Source of the DNA: a bacterium
GTDB lineage: Bacteria > Bacteroidota > Bacteroidia > Bacteroidales > Muribaculaceae
NCBI GenBank assembly: GCA_004563195.1
Contig: SFTJ01000011.1
Coordinates: 18,625 to 82,624 of the forward strand
Length of the DNA: 64,000 bases
Direction: 5' to 3'
This document shows positions 8,634-17,673 of the stretch, piece by piece. How positions within the stretch are numbered: position 1 is the first letter of the stretch; each line of letters begins with the position of its first letter. Under the pieces are notes generated by a model. The model did no database searches. It had not been told where the DNA came from and saw only the letters and a list, made by a program, of their open reading frames with translations. Position numbers and translations under genes: made by a program.

Positions 8634-8701
8634 TCGATGAACTACCCTCGCACTTAAAAAGGTATAATTAAAAAAGGAAATTTTCATCTATCAGTAATGT
8701 G

Positions 8702-8738
8702 GCGTGTGGCACCCTTTTGAGGGGAGCCACACGCTTTT
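8702..8738 (+). terminator. Terminator
   Basis: GCGTGTGGC (8702-8710) pairs perfectly with GCCACACGC (8726-8734), followed by TTTT. Confidence 0.75.
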
Positions 8739-8773
8739 GCTTATGGCTGTGAGGCAAGGGTGGAAGGGATTAT

Positions 8774-8805
8774 TTTGGATATGGCAAAAAATAGTGTTAC
8801 CTTTG
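8774..8805 (+). promoter_or_regulatory. Promoter of the CBM9-like protein gene
   Basis: TTTG (8774-8777), 20-bp spacer, TACCTTTG (8798-8805): a near-ideal Bacteroidetes promoter. Confidence 0.65.
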
Positions 8806-8897
8806 TGGTAATGCTTGGCGATGTTATGCCCATGTGCTGCCGAGCCCTTTGCTAAACCAACGATAACCTACACCACGCATAGTGGTAACCACTCCTT

Positions 8898-9629
8898 ATG
8901 AAACTATTTATAAAATTTCTACTAATTATTATGACAACAGCAAGTGTAAACGCAGCCACCAACCAATATGGCAAGGTGCTGCAAGTGAAAAAAATATCGA
9001 TAGCCGATGTGGCTCTGCAAGATGTGCCGGCATTGCTCGACAGCATGGGCATAGCATTCGAGAATGTGAATGTGGCTAACTGGCCCGACGCCAATGCTCA
9101 GACCCCCGATGCCAAATTTCGCATAGCTCACACCGGAAATGCTTTTGTAGTAAATTTCCTTTGCACCGAAAACAGCGTGGCTGCCACTGCCAACGATATG
9201 GGTTGGAACGTGTGGGAAGATGCCTGCATGGAGTTTTTCTCGCAGCCCGTGGCCGACGATGGCATATATTATAACGTGGAGTGCAACTGCACCGGCACCG
9301 TGCTGCTCAATGGCGGCAAACCCGGCACCGAGCGCGCTCACGCTTCGCGCGAAACCACTATGAGCATCGAGCGTTGGTCGTCGCTCGGTCGCGAACCGTT
9401 TGCCGAACGCGTAGGCACTTGCACTTGGCAAGTGGTGCTCGTGATTCCCGCCGAGTGCTATTTCCATCACCAAATCACCGACCTGAGCGGTATGACCATA
9501 CGCGCCAATTTCTATAAATGTGGCGACAAATTGCAGCAACCGCACTACCTCTCGTGGAACCCCATTTCCACACCTCGCCCCAACTTTCATGCGCCGCAAT
9601 TCTTCGGCACACTGGAGCTTGAGAAATGA
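8898..9629 (+). CDS. Secreted carbohydrate-binding family 9-like protein
   Basis: The protein has a signal peptide (MKLFIKFLLIIMTTASVNA) and a single domain of about 200 residues resembling the carbohydrate-binding family 9-like fold common in Bacteroidetes. Typical features are KFRIAHTGNAFVVNFLC, the central WNVWEDACMEFFSQP (where the acidic and aromatic residues lie in the binding cleft of this family), and the ending MTIRANFYKCGDKLQQPHYLSWNPISTPRPNFHAPQFFGTLEL. Length 243. It probably binds a sugar at the periphery of the cell; the ligand cannot be predicted. Isolated gene with its own promoter. Confidence 0.75.
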   Translation: MKLFIKFLLIIMTTASVNAATNQYGKVLQVKKISIADVALQDVPALLDSMGIAFENVNVANWPDANAQTPDAKFRIAHTGNAFVVNFLCTENSVAATANDMGWNVWEDACMEFFSQPVADDGIYYNVECNCTGTVLLNGGKPGTERAHASRETTMSIERWSSLGREPFAERVGTCTWQVVLVIPAECYFHHQITDLSGMTIRANFYKCGDKLQQPHYLSWNPISTPRPNFHAPQFFGTLELEK

Positions 9630-9745
9630 TGGCAATCGCCCCTCACCGGGAGCCTTACGCGCTCGCCGAGGAGCTAATGTGTGAAAAAGAATGCGATTTT
9701 AAGATTTTTTTGTTAGAAAAATCTTAATTAATGTGCAAAACACTA

Positions 9746-9753
9746 TACCTTTG
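9746..9753 (+). promoter_or_regulatory. -7 element upstream of the FKBP pair
   Basis: TACCTTTG, 74 bp before the first FKBP start. A convincing -33 element is not seen at the usual spacing. Confidence 0.45.
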
Positions 9754-9827
9754 CACTGCAAAACCACAAAGTGCACATTTAGTGCGCTTTGAAAGAGCGA
9801 ATAATCAAAAAATAACTCTAATAATAA

Positions 9828-10418
9828 ATGGACAAATTAAGCTACGCTCTTGGCTTGAGCATGGGACACAACTTCCTTGGTTCGGGCATCAAGAGCCTCA
9901 ATTATGAAGACTTTGCCGAAGGCGTGAAAGCAGTGTATGAGAACACCGAGAAGAAGATGAGCTTCGACGAGGCAAAGCAAGTGATACAAGAGTATTTTAC
10001 AAAGTTGGAATCGGAAGCCGCCGAGAAGAACAAGCAAGCCGGCGAAGCATTCCTTGCAGAGAACAAGAAGCGCTATGGCGTGCATGTCACCGAGAGCGGT
10101 CTTCAATACGAAATCAAGAAGGAAGGCGAAGGCAAGTCGCCCGAAGCTAAGGACAGCGTTACCGTGCACTACACCGGCACACTCATCGATGGCCGCGTGT
10201 TCGATAGCTCGGTGCAGCGTGGTGAGCCCGCCACTTTCGGCGTCACTCAAGTGATTCCGGCATGGGTAGAAGCCCTTCAGATGATGAAACCGGGTGCCGA
10301 ATGGCGCATCTATTGCCCGTCGCACATCGCCTATGGCCCTAACGGCGCCGGCGGTATGATTGGCCCTAACGAAACGCTTATCTTCGATATTCAGCTCATC
10401 GCTGTTAATCGCAACTAA
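9828..10418 (+). CDS. FKBP-type peptidyl-prolyl isomerase, cytosolic
   Basis: The 196-residue protein has no signal peptide. Residues 1-85 form the helical FKBP_N dimerisation domain (MDKLSYALGLSMG...), and residues 95-195 the FKBP catalytic domain with VTVHYTGTLIDGRVFDSS, IPAWVEALQMMKPGAEWRIYCPS and HIAYGPNGAGGMIGPNETLIFDIQLI. It resembles FklB and catalyses cis-trans isomerisation of proline bonds. The second FKBP gene follows 64 bp downstream and ends at a shared terminator, so the two are probably one operon: one enzyme for the cytoplasm and one for the envelope. Confidence 0.92.
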   Translation: MDKLSYALGLSMGHNFLGSGIKSLNYEDFAEGVKAVYENTEKKMSFDEAKQVIQEYFTKLESEAAEKNKQAGEAFLAENKKRYGVHVTESGLQYEIKKEGEGKSPEAKDSVTVHYTGTLIDGRVFDSSVQRGEPATFGVTQVIPAWVEALQMMKPGAEWRIYCPSHIAYGPNGAGGMIGPNETLIFDIQLIAVNRN

Positions 10419-10482
10419 GCATCGTGCTCAAGAGAGAATAAAAAACATAAATAATATTTTATATAACAATCTTACAAAACAA

Positions 10483-11328
10483 ATGAAGAAATTATTGACA
10501 ATTGCAGTAGCAGCACTTATGCTCGCTAGCTGCAACGCTAAAGCCGATAAAGCAACATCAAATGCTCTTAACGACTCTGTAAGCGAAGCAATGGGTAAAT
10601 GGTATGGTTCGGGTATTTCAAGCTCTTTGAAGACCGGTCCCGACTCGGCTAAGTTCAACGCCGACGAATTCCTTAAAGGTGTAGACTATGCATTGAGCGT
10701 AGATACTGCCGAATTTAGCAAACTCAGCGGTGTGGAATTGGGTCTCAACTTGCGCAAGATGCAAAAGTCGCTCAAGGAACGCCAGAATGTAGACCTCAAC
10801 CTCGACTTGTTCTTGGCTGAGTTTAAGAAAGCATTCAAGAGCGATTCGATGCCTAACATGCAAGAATTGGAAATGCAACTTATGGAATTGATGCAAAAGG
10901 CCACAGCTGCAGCTAAGGCTAACGACCCTCAAGCTAAGACAAACAAAGAAGAAGGCGAAAAATATTTGGCAGAAAAGGTTAAGGAAGGCTACATCAAGAC
11001 CGAAAGCGGCATCGCTTACAAGGTGATTACCGAAGGTAAGGGCGAAAACTTCACTGCCGACCAACGCATCGACATCCGCTACGAAGGTAAGTTGATCAAC
11101 GGCACCGTATTCGACGCTACTCAAGGTGACGAAGTTCGTCCAATGTCGCCTAACCAGGTAGTTCCGGGCTTCAAGGAAGCTCTCTTGCTCATGAAGCCGG
11201 GTATGAAGATTGAAGTAATTATCCCGGGCGACTTGGCTTACGGTGTAGACGGCCGTGGCGGTCTCATCGGTCCTAACGCTACTCTCATCTTCACTATCGA
11301 AGCTGTAGGTGTTCACGCCGATAAATAA
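10483..11328 (+). CDS. FKBP-type peptidyl-prolyl isomerase, lipoprotein
   Basis: Translation from 10483 gives 281 residues with a lipoprotein signal (MKKLLTIAVAALMLASCNAK, Cys at 19); an earlier in-frame start overlapping the previous gene would destroy this signal. Residues 40-165 form the helical FKBP_N dimerisation region and 185-278 the FKBP domain (IDIRYEGKLINGTVFDAT, VVPGFKEALLLMKPGMKIEVIIPGDLAYGVDGRGGLIGPNATLIFTIEAV). It is expected to fold exported proteins in the periplasm while anchored to a membrane. Paired with the cytosolic FKBP and followed by a terminator. Confidence 0.92.
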   Translation: MKKLLTIAVAALMLASCNAKADKATSNALNDSVSEAMGKWYGSGISSSLKTGPDSAKFNADEFLKGVDYALSVDTAEFSKLSGVELGLNLRKMQKSLKERQNVDLNLDLFLAEFKKAFKSDSMPNMQELEMQLMELMQKATAAAKANDPQAKTNKEEGEKYLAEKVKEGYIKTESGIAYKVITEGKGENFTADQRIDIRYEGKLINGTVFDATQGDEVRPMSPNQVVPGFKEALLLMKPGMKIEVIIPGDLAYGVDGRGGLIGPNATLIFTIEAVGVHADK

Positions 11329-11375
11329 TCGAAACGAAACTCATTGAGGGGCAAACAATTCCCCCAAAGCATAAT

Positions 11376-11407
11376 GGCAGTCCCCGCTATGCGAGGACTG
11401 CCTTTTT
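11376..11407 (+). terminator. Terminator of the FKBP operon
   Basis: GGCAGTCC (11376-11383) pairs perfectly with GGACTGCC (11395-11402), followed by TTTTT. Confidence 0.85.
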
Positions 11408-11469
11408 AGTGGCTTAGAAGAAGGGTAAGGTTCTATTTTAAGGAAATTTAAGAACAAAATGCTTGCAAA

Positions 11470-11503
11470 ATTGTGGTTTAACGAAAATTTTGCGATATAT
11501 TTG
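11470..11503 (+). promoter_or_regulatory. Promoter of the Lrp/AsnC regulator gene
   Basis: ATTG (11470-11473) and TATATTTG (11496-11503) with a 22-bp spacer, 28 bp before the start codon. Confidence 0.55.
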
Positions 11504-11530
11504 CGATGATTAAACTTAATATCTGACACA

Positions 11531-11995
11531 ATGGAAAAAATTGATAATCTCGATCGAAAGATTCTGGAGATAATAATGAAAAATGCGCGCATCCCGTCGA
11601 AGGATGTTGCTGTGGAGTGTGGCGTGTCGCGTGCTGCCATTCACCAGCGCATACAGCGAATGATCGACTTGCAGGTAATTACCGGTTCGGGTTACCACGT
11701 CGATGCTAAAGTTTTGGGATATTCTACATGCACTTATGTGGGAGTGAAGCTTGAACGCGGTTCGATGTATCGTGGCATAATTCCCGAATTAGAGAAGATT
11801 AAGGAAATCGTGGAATGCCACTATTGCACAGGTCCATACAATGTTCTCATCAAGGTGTATGCCCGCGATAATCAGCATCTTATGGAGCTGCTTAACGACC
11901 GAATTCAGAGTATCAACGGCGTTACAGGCACCGAAACCCTTATTTCGCTCGACCAAAGCATCAATCGCGAAATACCTATAGAGTACGAAGTGTAA
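11531..11995 (+). CDS. Lrp/AsnC-family transcriptional regulator
   Basis: A 154-residue feast/famine regulator. Residues 1-60 hold the winged helix-turn-helix (IDNLDRKILEIIMKNARIPSKDVAVECGVSRAAIHQRIQRM), residues 65-150 the RAM ligand-binding ferredoxin-like domain (VGVKLERGSMYRGIIPELEKIKEIVECHYCTGPYNVLIKVYARDNQHLMELL). Proteins of this family usually sense an amino acid and form octamers. The ligand cannot be told from the sequence. Monocistronic with its own promoter. Confidence 0.9.
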   Translation: MEKIDNLDRKILEIIMKNARIPSKDVAVECGVSRAAIHQRIQRMIDLQVITGSGYHVDAKVLGYSTCTYVGVKLERGSMYRGIIPELEKIKEIVECHYCTGPYNVLIKVYARDNQHLMELLNDRIQSINGVTGTETLISLDQSINREIPIEYEV

Positions 11996-12159
11996 GTGTT
12001 TCATCTCATTGGTTTTTGTCTCTGCAAGCATCGTAGCCGATGACAACCAAATCTTAACACTGCGAAAAAATTTTTTCACATGATATTCTATCGCCCGAGG
12101 CCTCGCATCAAGAGGCTTTGGGTAGATTCCTTATCAGCTGTGATTGCTAAATGTTTGCT

Positions 12160-12636
12160 ATGATTTACTATCTCAATATTGGCACCAATTTGGGCGACCG
12201 CCACGCCAACATTGCAGCAGCGGTGGCTGCACTCGAGCAGCGCACCCGTGGCGCGGTGCACGTCTCTGATGCAGTGGAAACTCCGGCTTGGGGCTTCAGC
12301 AGCCCAAACGATTTTCTTAATGTGGGCGTATCGCTCAAAAGCCATATCCGACCGCTCGACATGCTCACCCTTCTCAAGGATATAGAGCGCACCATGGGTT
12401 CGAGCGTACATCGCGACTCCGCCGGCAATTATGCCGACCGCATCATCGACATCGATATAGTAGCTATCGACGAAATGGTGGTAGATGAGCCCACACTGCA
12501 AGTGCCACACCGCCATTTAGCCCAAAGAGAGTTCTTCCTGCGCCCAATGGCACAACTGGCACCCCACTGGATGCATCCCCTCCTGCACAAATCAGCCACC
12601 CAACTCCTCACCGACCTAACAAAGCGCCAAGACTGA
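12160..12636 (+). CDS. folK: 2-amino-4-hydroxy-6-hydroxymethyldihydropteridine diphosphokinase
   Basis: HPPK transfers pyrophosphate from ATP to the pterin, the step before dihydropteroate synthesis in folate biosynthesis. The product (158 residues from ATG 12160; another ATG lies three codons earlier) has YYLNIGTNLGDRHANI at the N-terminus, the ATP-binding HRDSAGNYADRIIDIDIVAID motif near residues 87-107 (equivalent of RWGPRTLDLDI), and the closing VPHRHLAQREFFLRPMAQLAP signature. It is a stand-alone kinase, not fused to folB or folP. A composite repeat region follows. Confidence 0.92.
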   Translation: MIYYLNIGTNLGDRHANIAAAVAALEQRTRGAVHVSDAVETPAWGFSSPNDFLNVGVSLKSHIRPLDMLTLLKDIERTMGSSVHRDSAGNYADRIIDIDIVAIDEMVVDEPTLQVPHRHLAQREFFLRPMAQLAPHWMHPLLHKSATQLLTDLTKRQD

Positions 12637-12671
12637 TTTTCAAAAGCCCCCACCCCGCGCTGTAAAATATC

Positions 12672-12774
12672 GATGTATTTTCACACAGATATGCATAGGC
12701 GAGAGTGTGTGATTTAACACGGATTTTCACATTATTGTGTTTATCCGTGCACGGTTTGTGTTATCTGTGTTTAT
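12672..12774. repeat. CACGGATTTTCACA-type satellite repeat
   Basis: AACACGGATTTTCACATT followed by GTGTTTATCCGTG and GTGTTATCTGTG, the same vocabulary as the other satellites in the window. Confidence 0.55.
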
Positions 12775-12790
12775 TATTGTTGCGGCTAAG

Positions 12791-13045
12791 GTATTCAACC
12801 TGAAAGGTTGAATGCCGAGGGCGAAGCCCGAGTGCTTTTAGCCGGGGGTTAAGCGATAGCGCAACCCCCGGAATATATGCCATCAAAAGAAAAGCGTCTG
12901 AAGGACGCGAAAGCAGCCGCCGAGGAAGCTGATTTTCGCGTTCTTCGCATCATGTGGGGTGTCACGATACCGAGGGTTTCGCTTCGCTACACCCCCGGCT
13001 ACGAGCCACTCGCTTCGCTCGGGCATTCGACCTTTCAGGTCGTGC
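12791..13045 (+). repeat. Composite palindromic repeat element, full copy 2 (~255 bp)
   Basis: Begins with TTCAACCTGAAAGGTTGAA and ends with TTCGACCTTTCAGGTCG. Internal blocks (GAGGGCGAAGCCC, CCGGGGGTT...AACCCCCGG, GCGTCTGAAGGACGC, CACTCGCTTCGCTCGGGC) match copy 4 at 36850-37106 in order. It fills the folK-sialidase spacer together with satellites. Confidence 0.8.
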
Positions 13046-13052
13046 GGCGGGT

Positions 13053-13143
13053 GGTTTTACCACGGATTTTCACAGAATTAGGCACGGATTTCCGCATTGT
13101 TGTGTTTATCCGTACTCTGTTTTGTGATAATCTGTGTTTTTTA
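13053..13143. repeat. CACGGATTTTCACA-type satellite repeat
   Basis: CCACGGATTTTCACAG, GGCACGGATTTCCGCA, GTGTTTATCCGTAC and GATAATCTGTG in tandem, directly beside composite copy 2. Confidence 0.55.
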
Positions 13144-13246
13144 TGTCGCAGCGGCGGTGATGTCTCGGCGAGGGTGTTTTGTGTACATTTTGATTGTTTT
13201 TTGCCAACTATGTATCGCATAAGACATAAATGCCACAAAAATTGCT

Positions 13247-13254
13247 TATATTTG
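13247..13254 (+). promoter_or_regulatory. -7 element of the sialidase gene/operon
   Basis: TATATTTG 37 bp before the sialidase start. The -33 region is poor, which would fit a promoter that needs activation. Confidence 0.45.
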
Positions 13255-13291
13255 CATATCAACTAACTATTCCTTATTGATAACCTAAGAA

Positions 13292-14476
13292 ATGAAACCG
13301 CTTAAAGCTATTGCCTTGATATTATTGCTTATGCTTGGTGCAGTCACTGAGGCATCGGCTCAGAGAGGACTCCATATCTATCAACCGGAGAATCCAGCCG
13401 AACCGCTATTCACTATTGCTGATAGCGTGGTGCTCTTTTCGCCGGGCGATGCAGGCTCTAAATTCTATCGCATTCCCGCCATTTGCACTACAAATACGGG
13501 GACGCTCATTGTGGCTGCCGACAAACGATGGCATCACAACGGCGACTTGCCTGCCGACATCGATGTGGTGACCCGCCGAAGTACCGACGGTGGCAAGACT
13601 TGGGAACCGGCCATCACCGTTGCCGGCGCCGACACCGACACCGAGGTGGGATACGGCGACCCCGCAATAGTGTTCGACTTCGTGCGAAACACTGCCATTT
13701 GCATCTTCACTCACGGCAACGGCTTATTTCAGTCTACTCCCGACAATAATGCGCATATCATAATTTCAAAAAGCACCGACGACGGCAAGTCGTGGAGCGC
13801 TCCTATCGACATCAACGACCAGCTGTTTGCCGGACACCCCGAATGGGTCACCTCGTTTGCCGGTTCGGGTCATGCTTGCCAGATGCGCAACGGACGTCTG
13901 CTCTTCGTGATACAAGTGCGCCCCGACACTTCGAGCTATGGTCCGCTATCATGCTATGCTTGCTATAGCGACGATGGCGGCGACACTTGGCACGCATCGA
14001 AGGTGCCCGGCGACTACAACGGCGATGAGTCGAAAATAGTGGAACTCTCCGACGGACGCTTGATGATGAGCATTCGCCGCAGATATGAAGGCTATCATCG
14101 CCGATTCTCGTTCTCCGACGATGGCGGCGAAACGTGGAGCGAAACCATCACCGGCACTCAGATGCTCGACCCGGCATGCAATGGCGATGTAATCAACTAT
14201 TCCTACGGCAAAAATAAGGATATTCTCATCCACACCATACCCTACCACAGCCGCTTGCGCAAGAATGTGAGCCTCCTGGTGAGTTTCGACGACGGCAAGA
14301 CCTGGCCATGGCATCAAGCAGTGGTGCCCACAGGTTCGGCTTATTCGTCGATAACCCAACTCGCCGACGGTACGCTGGGTTGCGTGGTGGAACGCAATTC
14401 GCCACTCAACAACGGCGGATTCGACTTGGTGTATTACCACCTTATACCTTCGAATGTGATATGTAACAAAAAATAA
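13292..14476 (+). CDS. Exo-alpha-sialidase (GH33)
   Basis: Cleaves terminal sialic acid from host glycoconjugates outside the cytoplasm. The 394-residue protein has a signal peptide (MKPLKAIALILLLMLGAVTEASAQ), the arginine motif FYRIP near residue 58 (family consensus F/YRIP), and at least four Asp boxes (SxDxGxTW): STDGGKTW, STDDGKSW, SDDGGDTW and SDDGGETW, plus SFDDGKTW, one per propeller blade. The late segment QLADGTLGCVVERNS carries the conserved nucleophile-assisting Glu region. It is followed after 6 bp by a sulfatase and then a GH109-like gene, suggesting a mucin or ganglioside O-glycan operon. No nan transport or catabolism genes are in the window. Confidence 0.92.
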   Translation: MKPLKAIALILLLMLGAVTEASAQRGLHIYQPENPAEPLFTIADSVVLFSPGDAGSKFYRIPAICTTNTGTLIVAADKRWHHNGDLPADIDVVTRRSTDGGKTWEPAITVAGADTDTEVGYGDPAIVFDFVRNTAICIFTHGNGLFQSTPDNNAHIIISKSTDDGKSWSAPIDINDQLFAGHPEWVTSFAGSGHACQMRNGRLLFVIQVRPDTSSYGPLSCYACYSDDGGDTWHASKVPGDYNGDESKIVELSDGRLMMSIRRRYEGYHRRFSFSDDGGETWSETITGTQMLDPACNGDVINYSYGKNKDILIHTIPYHSRLRKNVSLLVSFDDGKTWPWHQAVVPTGSAYSSITQLADGTLGCVVERNSPLNNGGFDLVYYHLIPSNVICNKK

Positions 14477-14482
14477 GTTGCG

Positions 14483-16027
14483 ATGAACCCTAAGACCGGA
14501 GCAAAATATCTCACACTGATGTGTGGAGCCACAATGGCTTCGCTTGCGGTGGCTTCCGAAGCCACGGAGCGACCCAATGTGCTCTTTATTATGTGCGATG
14601 ATATGGGCTACGGCGACTTGGGATGCTACGGCCAGCGAATCATCGACACTCCTCACATCGATAGCCTCGCGCGCTCGGGCATATTGTTTACGCAAGCCTA
14701 TGCGGGCAGTCCGGTGAGCGCACCCTCGCGAGCCTGCCTTATGACGGGGCAGCACAGCGGCCACACAGCAGTGCGTGGCAACCGCGAATATTGGGTCGAC
14801 TCGCCAAAGGTGAAATATGGTAATTGCTACGACTACTCACGCGTGGGGCAGGAACCTTACGACAGCCGTCACATCATCTTGCCCGAAATAATGAAGGACA
14901 ACGGCTACACCACCGGCATGTTTGGCAAATGGGCGGGAGGTTACGAAGGGTCGGAATCGACACCCGACCGCCGCGGCATAGATGAGTTTTTCGGCTATAT
15001 ATGCCAATTTCAGGCACATCTCTACTACCCCAATTTTCTCAATCGCTACAGCAAAAGCTTGGGCGATACCGCCGTGGTGCGCGAAGTGATGGAGCAAAAT
15101 GTGCAGCACCCTATGTATGGCGACGATTACCATTTGCGAAAGCAGTATTCTGCCGATATCATTCATCGCCGCGCCATGCAGTGGATTGATAGGCAAACAC
15201 CCCGTCAGCCATTCTTCGGCATTCTCACCTACACGCTGCCGCATGCCGAGCTGGCACAACCCGCCGACTCGATAGTGGCAAAATATAAGCGCCGATTTTT
15301 CAGCGACCGCACTTGGGGCGGTGACGAAGGTTCGCGCTACAACCCTGTGGTGCACACCCATGCACAATTTGCCGCCATGATATCGCGCCTCGATGCCTAT
15401 GTGGGCGAGATAGTGGCTCTGCTCAAGCGCAAAGGTCTCTACGACAACACCATAGTGATATTTACAAGCGACAACGGTCCTCACGAAGAGGGCGGTGCCG
15501 ACCCGGAATTTTTCGGGCGCGACGGCAAGTTGCGCGGACTCAAGCGCCAATGCCTCGAGGGCGGCATAAGAGTGCCATTCATAGTGTCGTGGCACGGAAA
15601 AACAGCTCCCGGGCAAGTGAGCCATCACCAACTGGCCTTCTACGATGTGATGCCCACGCTTTGCGATATTATTGGTGTAAAAAACTATGTGAAACGCTAC
15701 TCCAACAAGGAACTAAAGCCCGATTATTTCGACGGACTCTCGTTTGCGCCAACACTCTTGGGCGGCAAGCAGCCAAGCCACGACCACTTGTATTGGGAAT
15801 TTCACGAAACCGACCAGATAGCCGTGCGCCGCGGCGACTGGAAACTGGTGGTGATGGCAGGAAAGCCGCATCTCTACAACCTCGCCAACGATGTGCACGA
15901 GGACCACGATGTGGCAGCACTCTACCCCGAACGCGTGGCTCAACTGGTGGACATAGTGCACAGCGAACACATTGATAATCCCACCTTCAGGGTAACATTG
16001 CCCGAGGTGAAGAAATATTGTGAATAG
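14483..16027 (+). CDS. Serine-type sulfatase
   Basis: Hydrolyses sulfate esters, probably on sugars. The 514-residue protein has a signal peptide (ending near SLAVASEA), the metal-binding start RPNVLFIMCDDMGYGDLGCYG, and the active-site motif SAPSRACLMTGQHSGHT, in which Ser replaces Cys (S/C-x-P-S-R). Such enzymes need an anaerobic sulfatase-maturating radical SAM enzyme to convert that Ser to formylglycine; none is in the window. FTSDNGPHEEGGAD supplies the second metal site. Closest in type to N-acetylgalactosamine/galactose 6-sulfatase-like enzymes of mucin degraders, though the exact substrate is inferred from its place between sialidase and GH109. Confidence 0.9.
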   Translation: MNPKTGAKYLTLMCGATMASLAVASEATERPNVLFIMCDDMGYGDLGCYGQRIIDTPHIDSLARSGILFTQAYAGSPVSAPSRACLMTGQHSGHTAVRGNREYWVDSPKVKYGNCYDYSRVGQEPYDSRHIILPEIMKDNGYTTGMFGKWAGGYEGSESTPDRRGIDEFFGYICQFQAHLYYPNFLNRYSKSLGDTAVVREVMEQNVQHPMYGDDYHLRKQYSADIIHRRAMQWIDRQTPRQPFFGILTYTLPHAELAQPADSIVAKYKRRFFSDRTWGGDEGSRYNPVVHTHAQFAAMISRLDAYVGEIVALLKRKGLYDNTIVIFTSDNGPHEEGGADPEFFGRDGKLRGLKRQCLEGGIRVPFIVSWHGKTAPGQVSHHQLAFYDVMPTLCDIIGVKNYVKRYSNKELKPDYFDGLSFAPTLLGGKQPSHDHLYWEFHETDQIAVRRGDWKLVVMAGKPHLYNLANDVHEDHDVAALYPERVAQLVDIVHSEHIDNPTFRVTLPEVKKYCE

Positions 16028-16061
16028 AATTTTTATAACAAACCCAAAAAACAAACAAAAA

Positions 16062-17621
16062 ATGAAGAAAATCAAATTTTTAATTGTGGCTTTATTTGCC
16101 ATGATGAGTGTAGCGGGAGCAAATGCCCAAGCACTCTCAGCCAACACAAAATGGCACTGGGCAGGCAACACCATCGTTACCGAATCGCCCGAACGCCCGG
16201 CAGGTCAGAAGGACGTAATAGGCATGGCTTGCCCAAAAATCGAAGTGGTGAGAATAGCTTTCGTGGGCCTCGGTATGCGCGGACCTTCGGCTGTGGAACG
16301 ATTTATGTATATCCCAGGCGTAGAAGTGAAAGCTCTCTGCGACTATGAAAAAGAACGTGCCGAAAACTGCCAAGGCTATCTGAAGCGCGCAAGCATGCCT
16401 CTCGCCGATATCTATAGCGGCGAAGATGGTTATGTGGAACTCTGCAAGCGCCCCGATATCGACCTCGTGTATATCTGCACCGACTGGAATCACCACTTCC
16501 CCGTGGCTAAATGCGCTATGGAAAATGGCAAACACGTGGCAATAGAAGTGCCTGCTGCCATGAACCTCGACCAATGCTGGCAACTTATCAACCTGAGCGA
16601 AACCAAGCGCGTGCACTGCATGATTCTCGAAAACTGCTGCTACGACTGGTTTGAAATGAACTCGCTCAACATGGCTCAGCAAGGCGTGTTTGGCGAAATT
16701 ATTCGCGCTCAAGGTGCTTATATCCACGATTTGAGCCCATTCTGGGACTACTATTGGAAGGACGGCGAAAGCGACAAACTCGGCTGGCGTCTGCGCTACA
16801 ACCAACGCAACCGCGGCGACGTTTACGCCACTCACGGCCTCGGCCCGGTGGCTCAATGCCTTAACATTCACCGTGGCGACCGCATGACCACTCTCGTGGC
16901 TATGGACACAAAGTCGGTTATCGGTAAAAAACTCGTGAGCGAACGCACCGGCGAAAATTGCGAAACCTTCCGCAACGGCGACCACTCTACCACCCTCATT
17001 CGCACCGAACTCGGTAAGGTTATCGAAATTCAGCACAACACCATGACTCCGCAACCCTACAACCGCTTGTTCCAACTCACAGGCACCAAGGGCTTTGCCA
17101 ATAAGTATCCTGTTGAAGGCTATGCTCTCGACCAAAAGCAACTCCAAAGCGCCGGCGTTACTCCAAAGAACGACAATATCAGCTCGCACAGCTTCCTCGC
17201 CGAAGATGATATGAAGGCCCTCGTGAGCAAATATGAGCACCCTATCCTCAAGAAATATGGCGAAATGGCTAAGGAAGTGGGCGGCCACGGTGGTATGGAC
17301 TTCATCATGGACTGCCGTCTTATCTACTGCTTGCAGAATGGTCTGCCTCTCGATATGGACGTATATGACCTCGCCGAATGGTGCTGCCTCGCTGAACTCG
17401 GCTCGCTCTCAATGGATCACAACTGTGCTCCGGTGGAAGTGCCTGACTTCACTCGCGGCCACTGGGACGACGTGAAGGGCTATCGCCACGCATTTGCACC
17501 GGCTGCCGACGAAGCCAAGGCTGCCGAATTGGCTAAGCAAGCCACCGCTCGCCTCAAGGAACTCGGCGCCAAGCAAGCTGCCGAAGCCGAAAAGAAGGCT
17601 AAGAAGAAATCGAAAAAATAA
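16062..17621 (+). CDS. Gfo/Idh/MocA-family protein, GH109 alpha-N-acetylgalactosaminidase-like
   Basis: Start at 16062 gives 519 residues with a signal peptide (MKKIKFLIVALFAMMSVAGANAQ); an upstream in-frame ATG overlaps the sulfatase. The Rossmann domain shows IAFVGLGMRGPSAVERF, and the later part contains ICTDWNHHFPVAKCAMENGKHVAIEVP and GAYIHDLSPFWDYYWKDG, the arrangement seen in NAD-dependent GH109 glycosidases, which remove alpha-GalNAc by transient oxidation. Length and export signal fit GH109 better than a cytosolic dehydrogenase. The last 45 residues are Ala/Lys-rich (coiled or low complexity). Operon context with sialidase and sulfatase supports action on mucin O-glycans. Confidence 0.82.
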   Translation: MKKIKFLIVALFAMMSVAGANAQALSANTKWHWAGNTIVTESPERPAGQKDVIGMACPKIEVVRIAFVGLGMRGPSAVERFMYIPGVEVKALCDYEKERAENCQGYLKRASMPLADIYSGEDGYVELCKRPDIDLVYICTDWNHHFPVAKCAMENGKHVAIEVPAAMNLDQCWQLINLSETKRVHCMILENCCYDWFEMNSLNMAQQGVFGEIIRAQGAYIHDLSPFWDYYWKDGESDKLGWRLRYNQRNRGDVYATHGLGPVAQCLNIHRGDRMTTLVAMDTKSVIGKKLVSERTGENCETFRNGDHSTTLIRTELGKVIEIQHNTMTPQPYNRLFQLTGTKGFANKYPVEGYALDQKQLQSAGVTPKNDNISSHSFLAEDDMKALVSKYEHPILKKYGEMAKEVGGHGGMDFIMDCRLIYCLQNGLPLDMDVYDLAEWCCLAELGSLSMDHNCAPVEVPDFTRGHWDDVKGYRHAFAPAADEAKAAELAKQATARLKELGAKQAAEAEKKAKKKSKK

Positions 17622-17673
17622 TGATGAGGCACATTTAAAGCAGAGATTATAAATTATTAAAATTAGTTAATAT

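Noticed and set aside
12877..13266. 129-codon frame upstream of the sialidase
   Set aside because: It spans composite copy 2 and the satellites, has no domain, and runs into the sialidase promoter.
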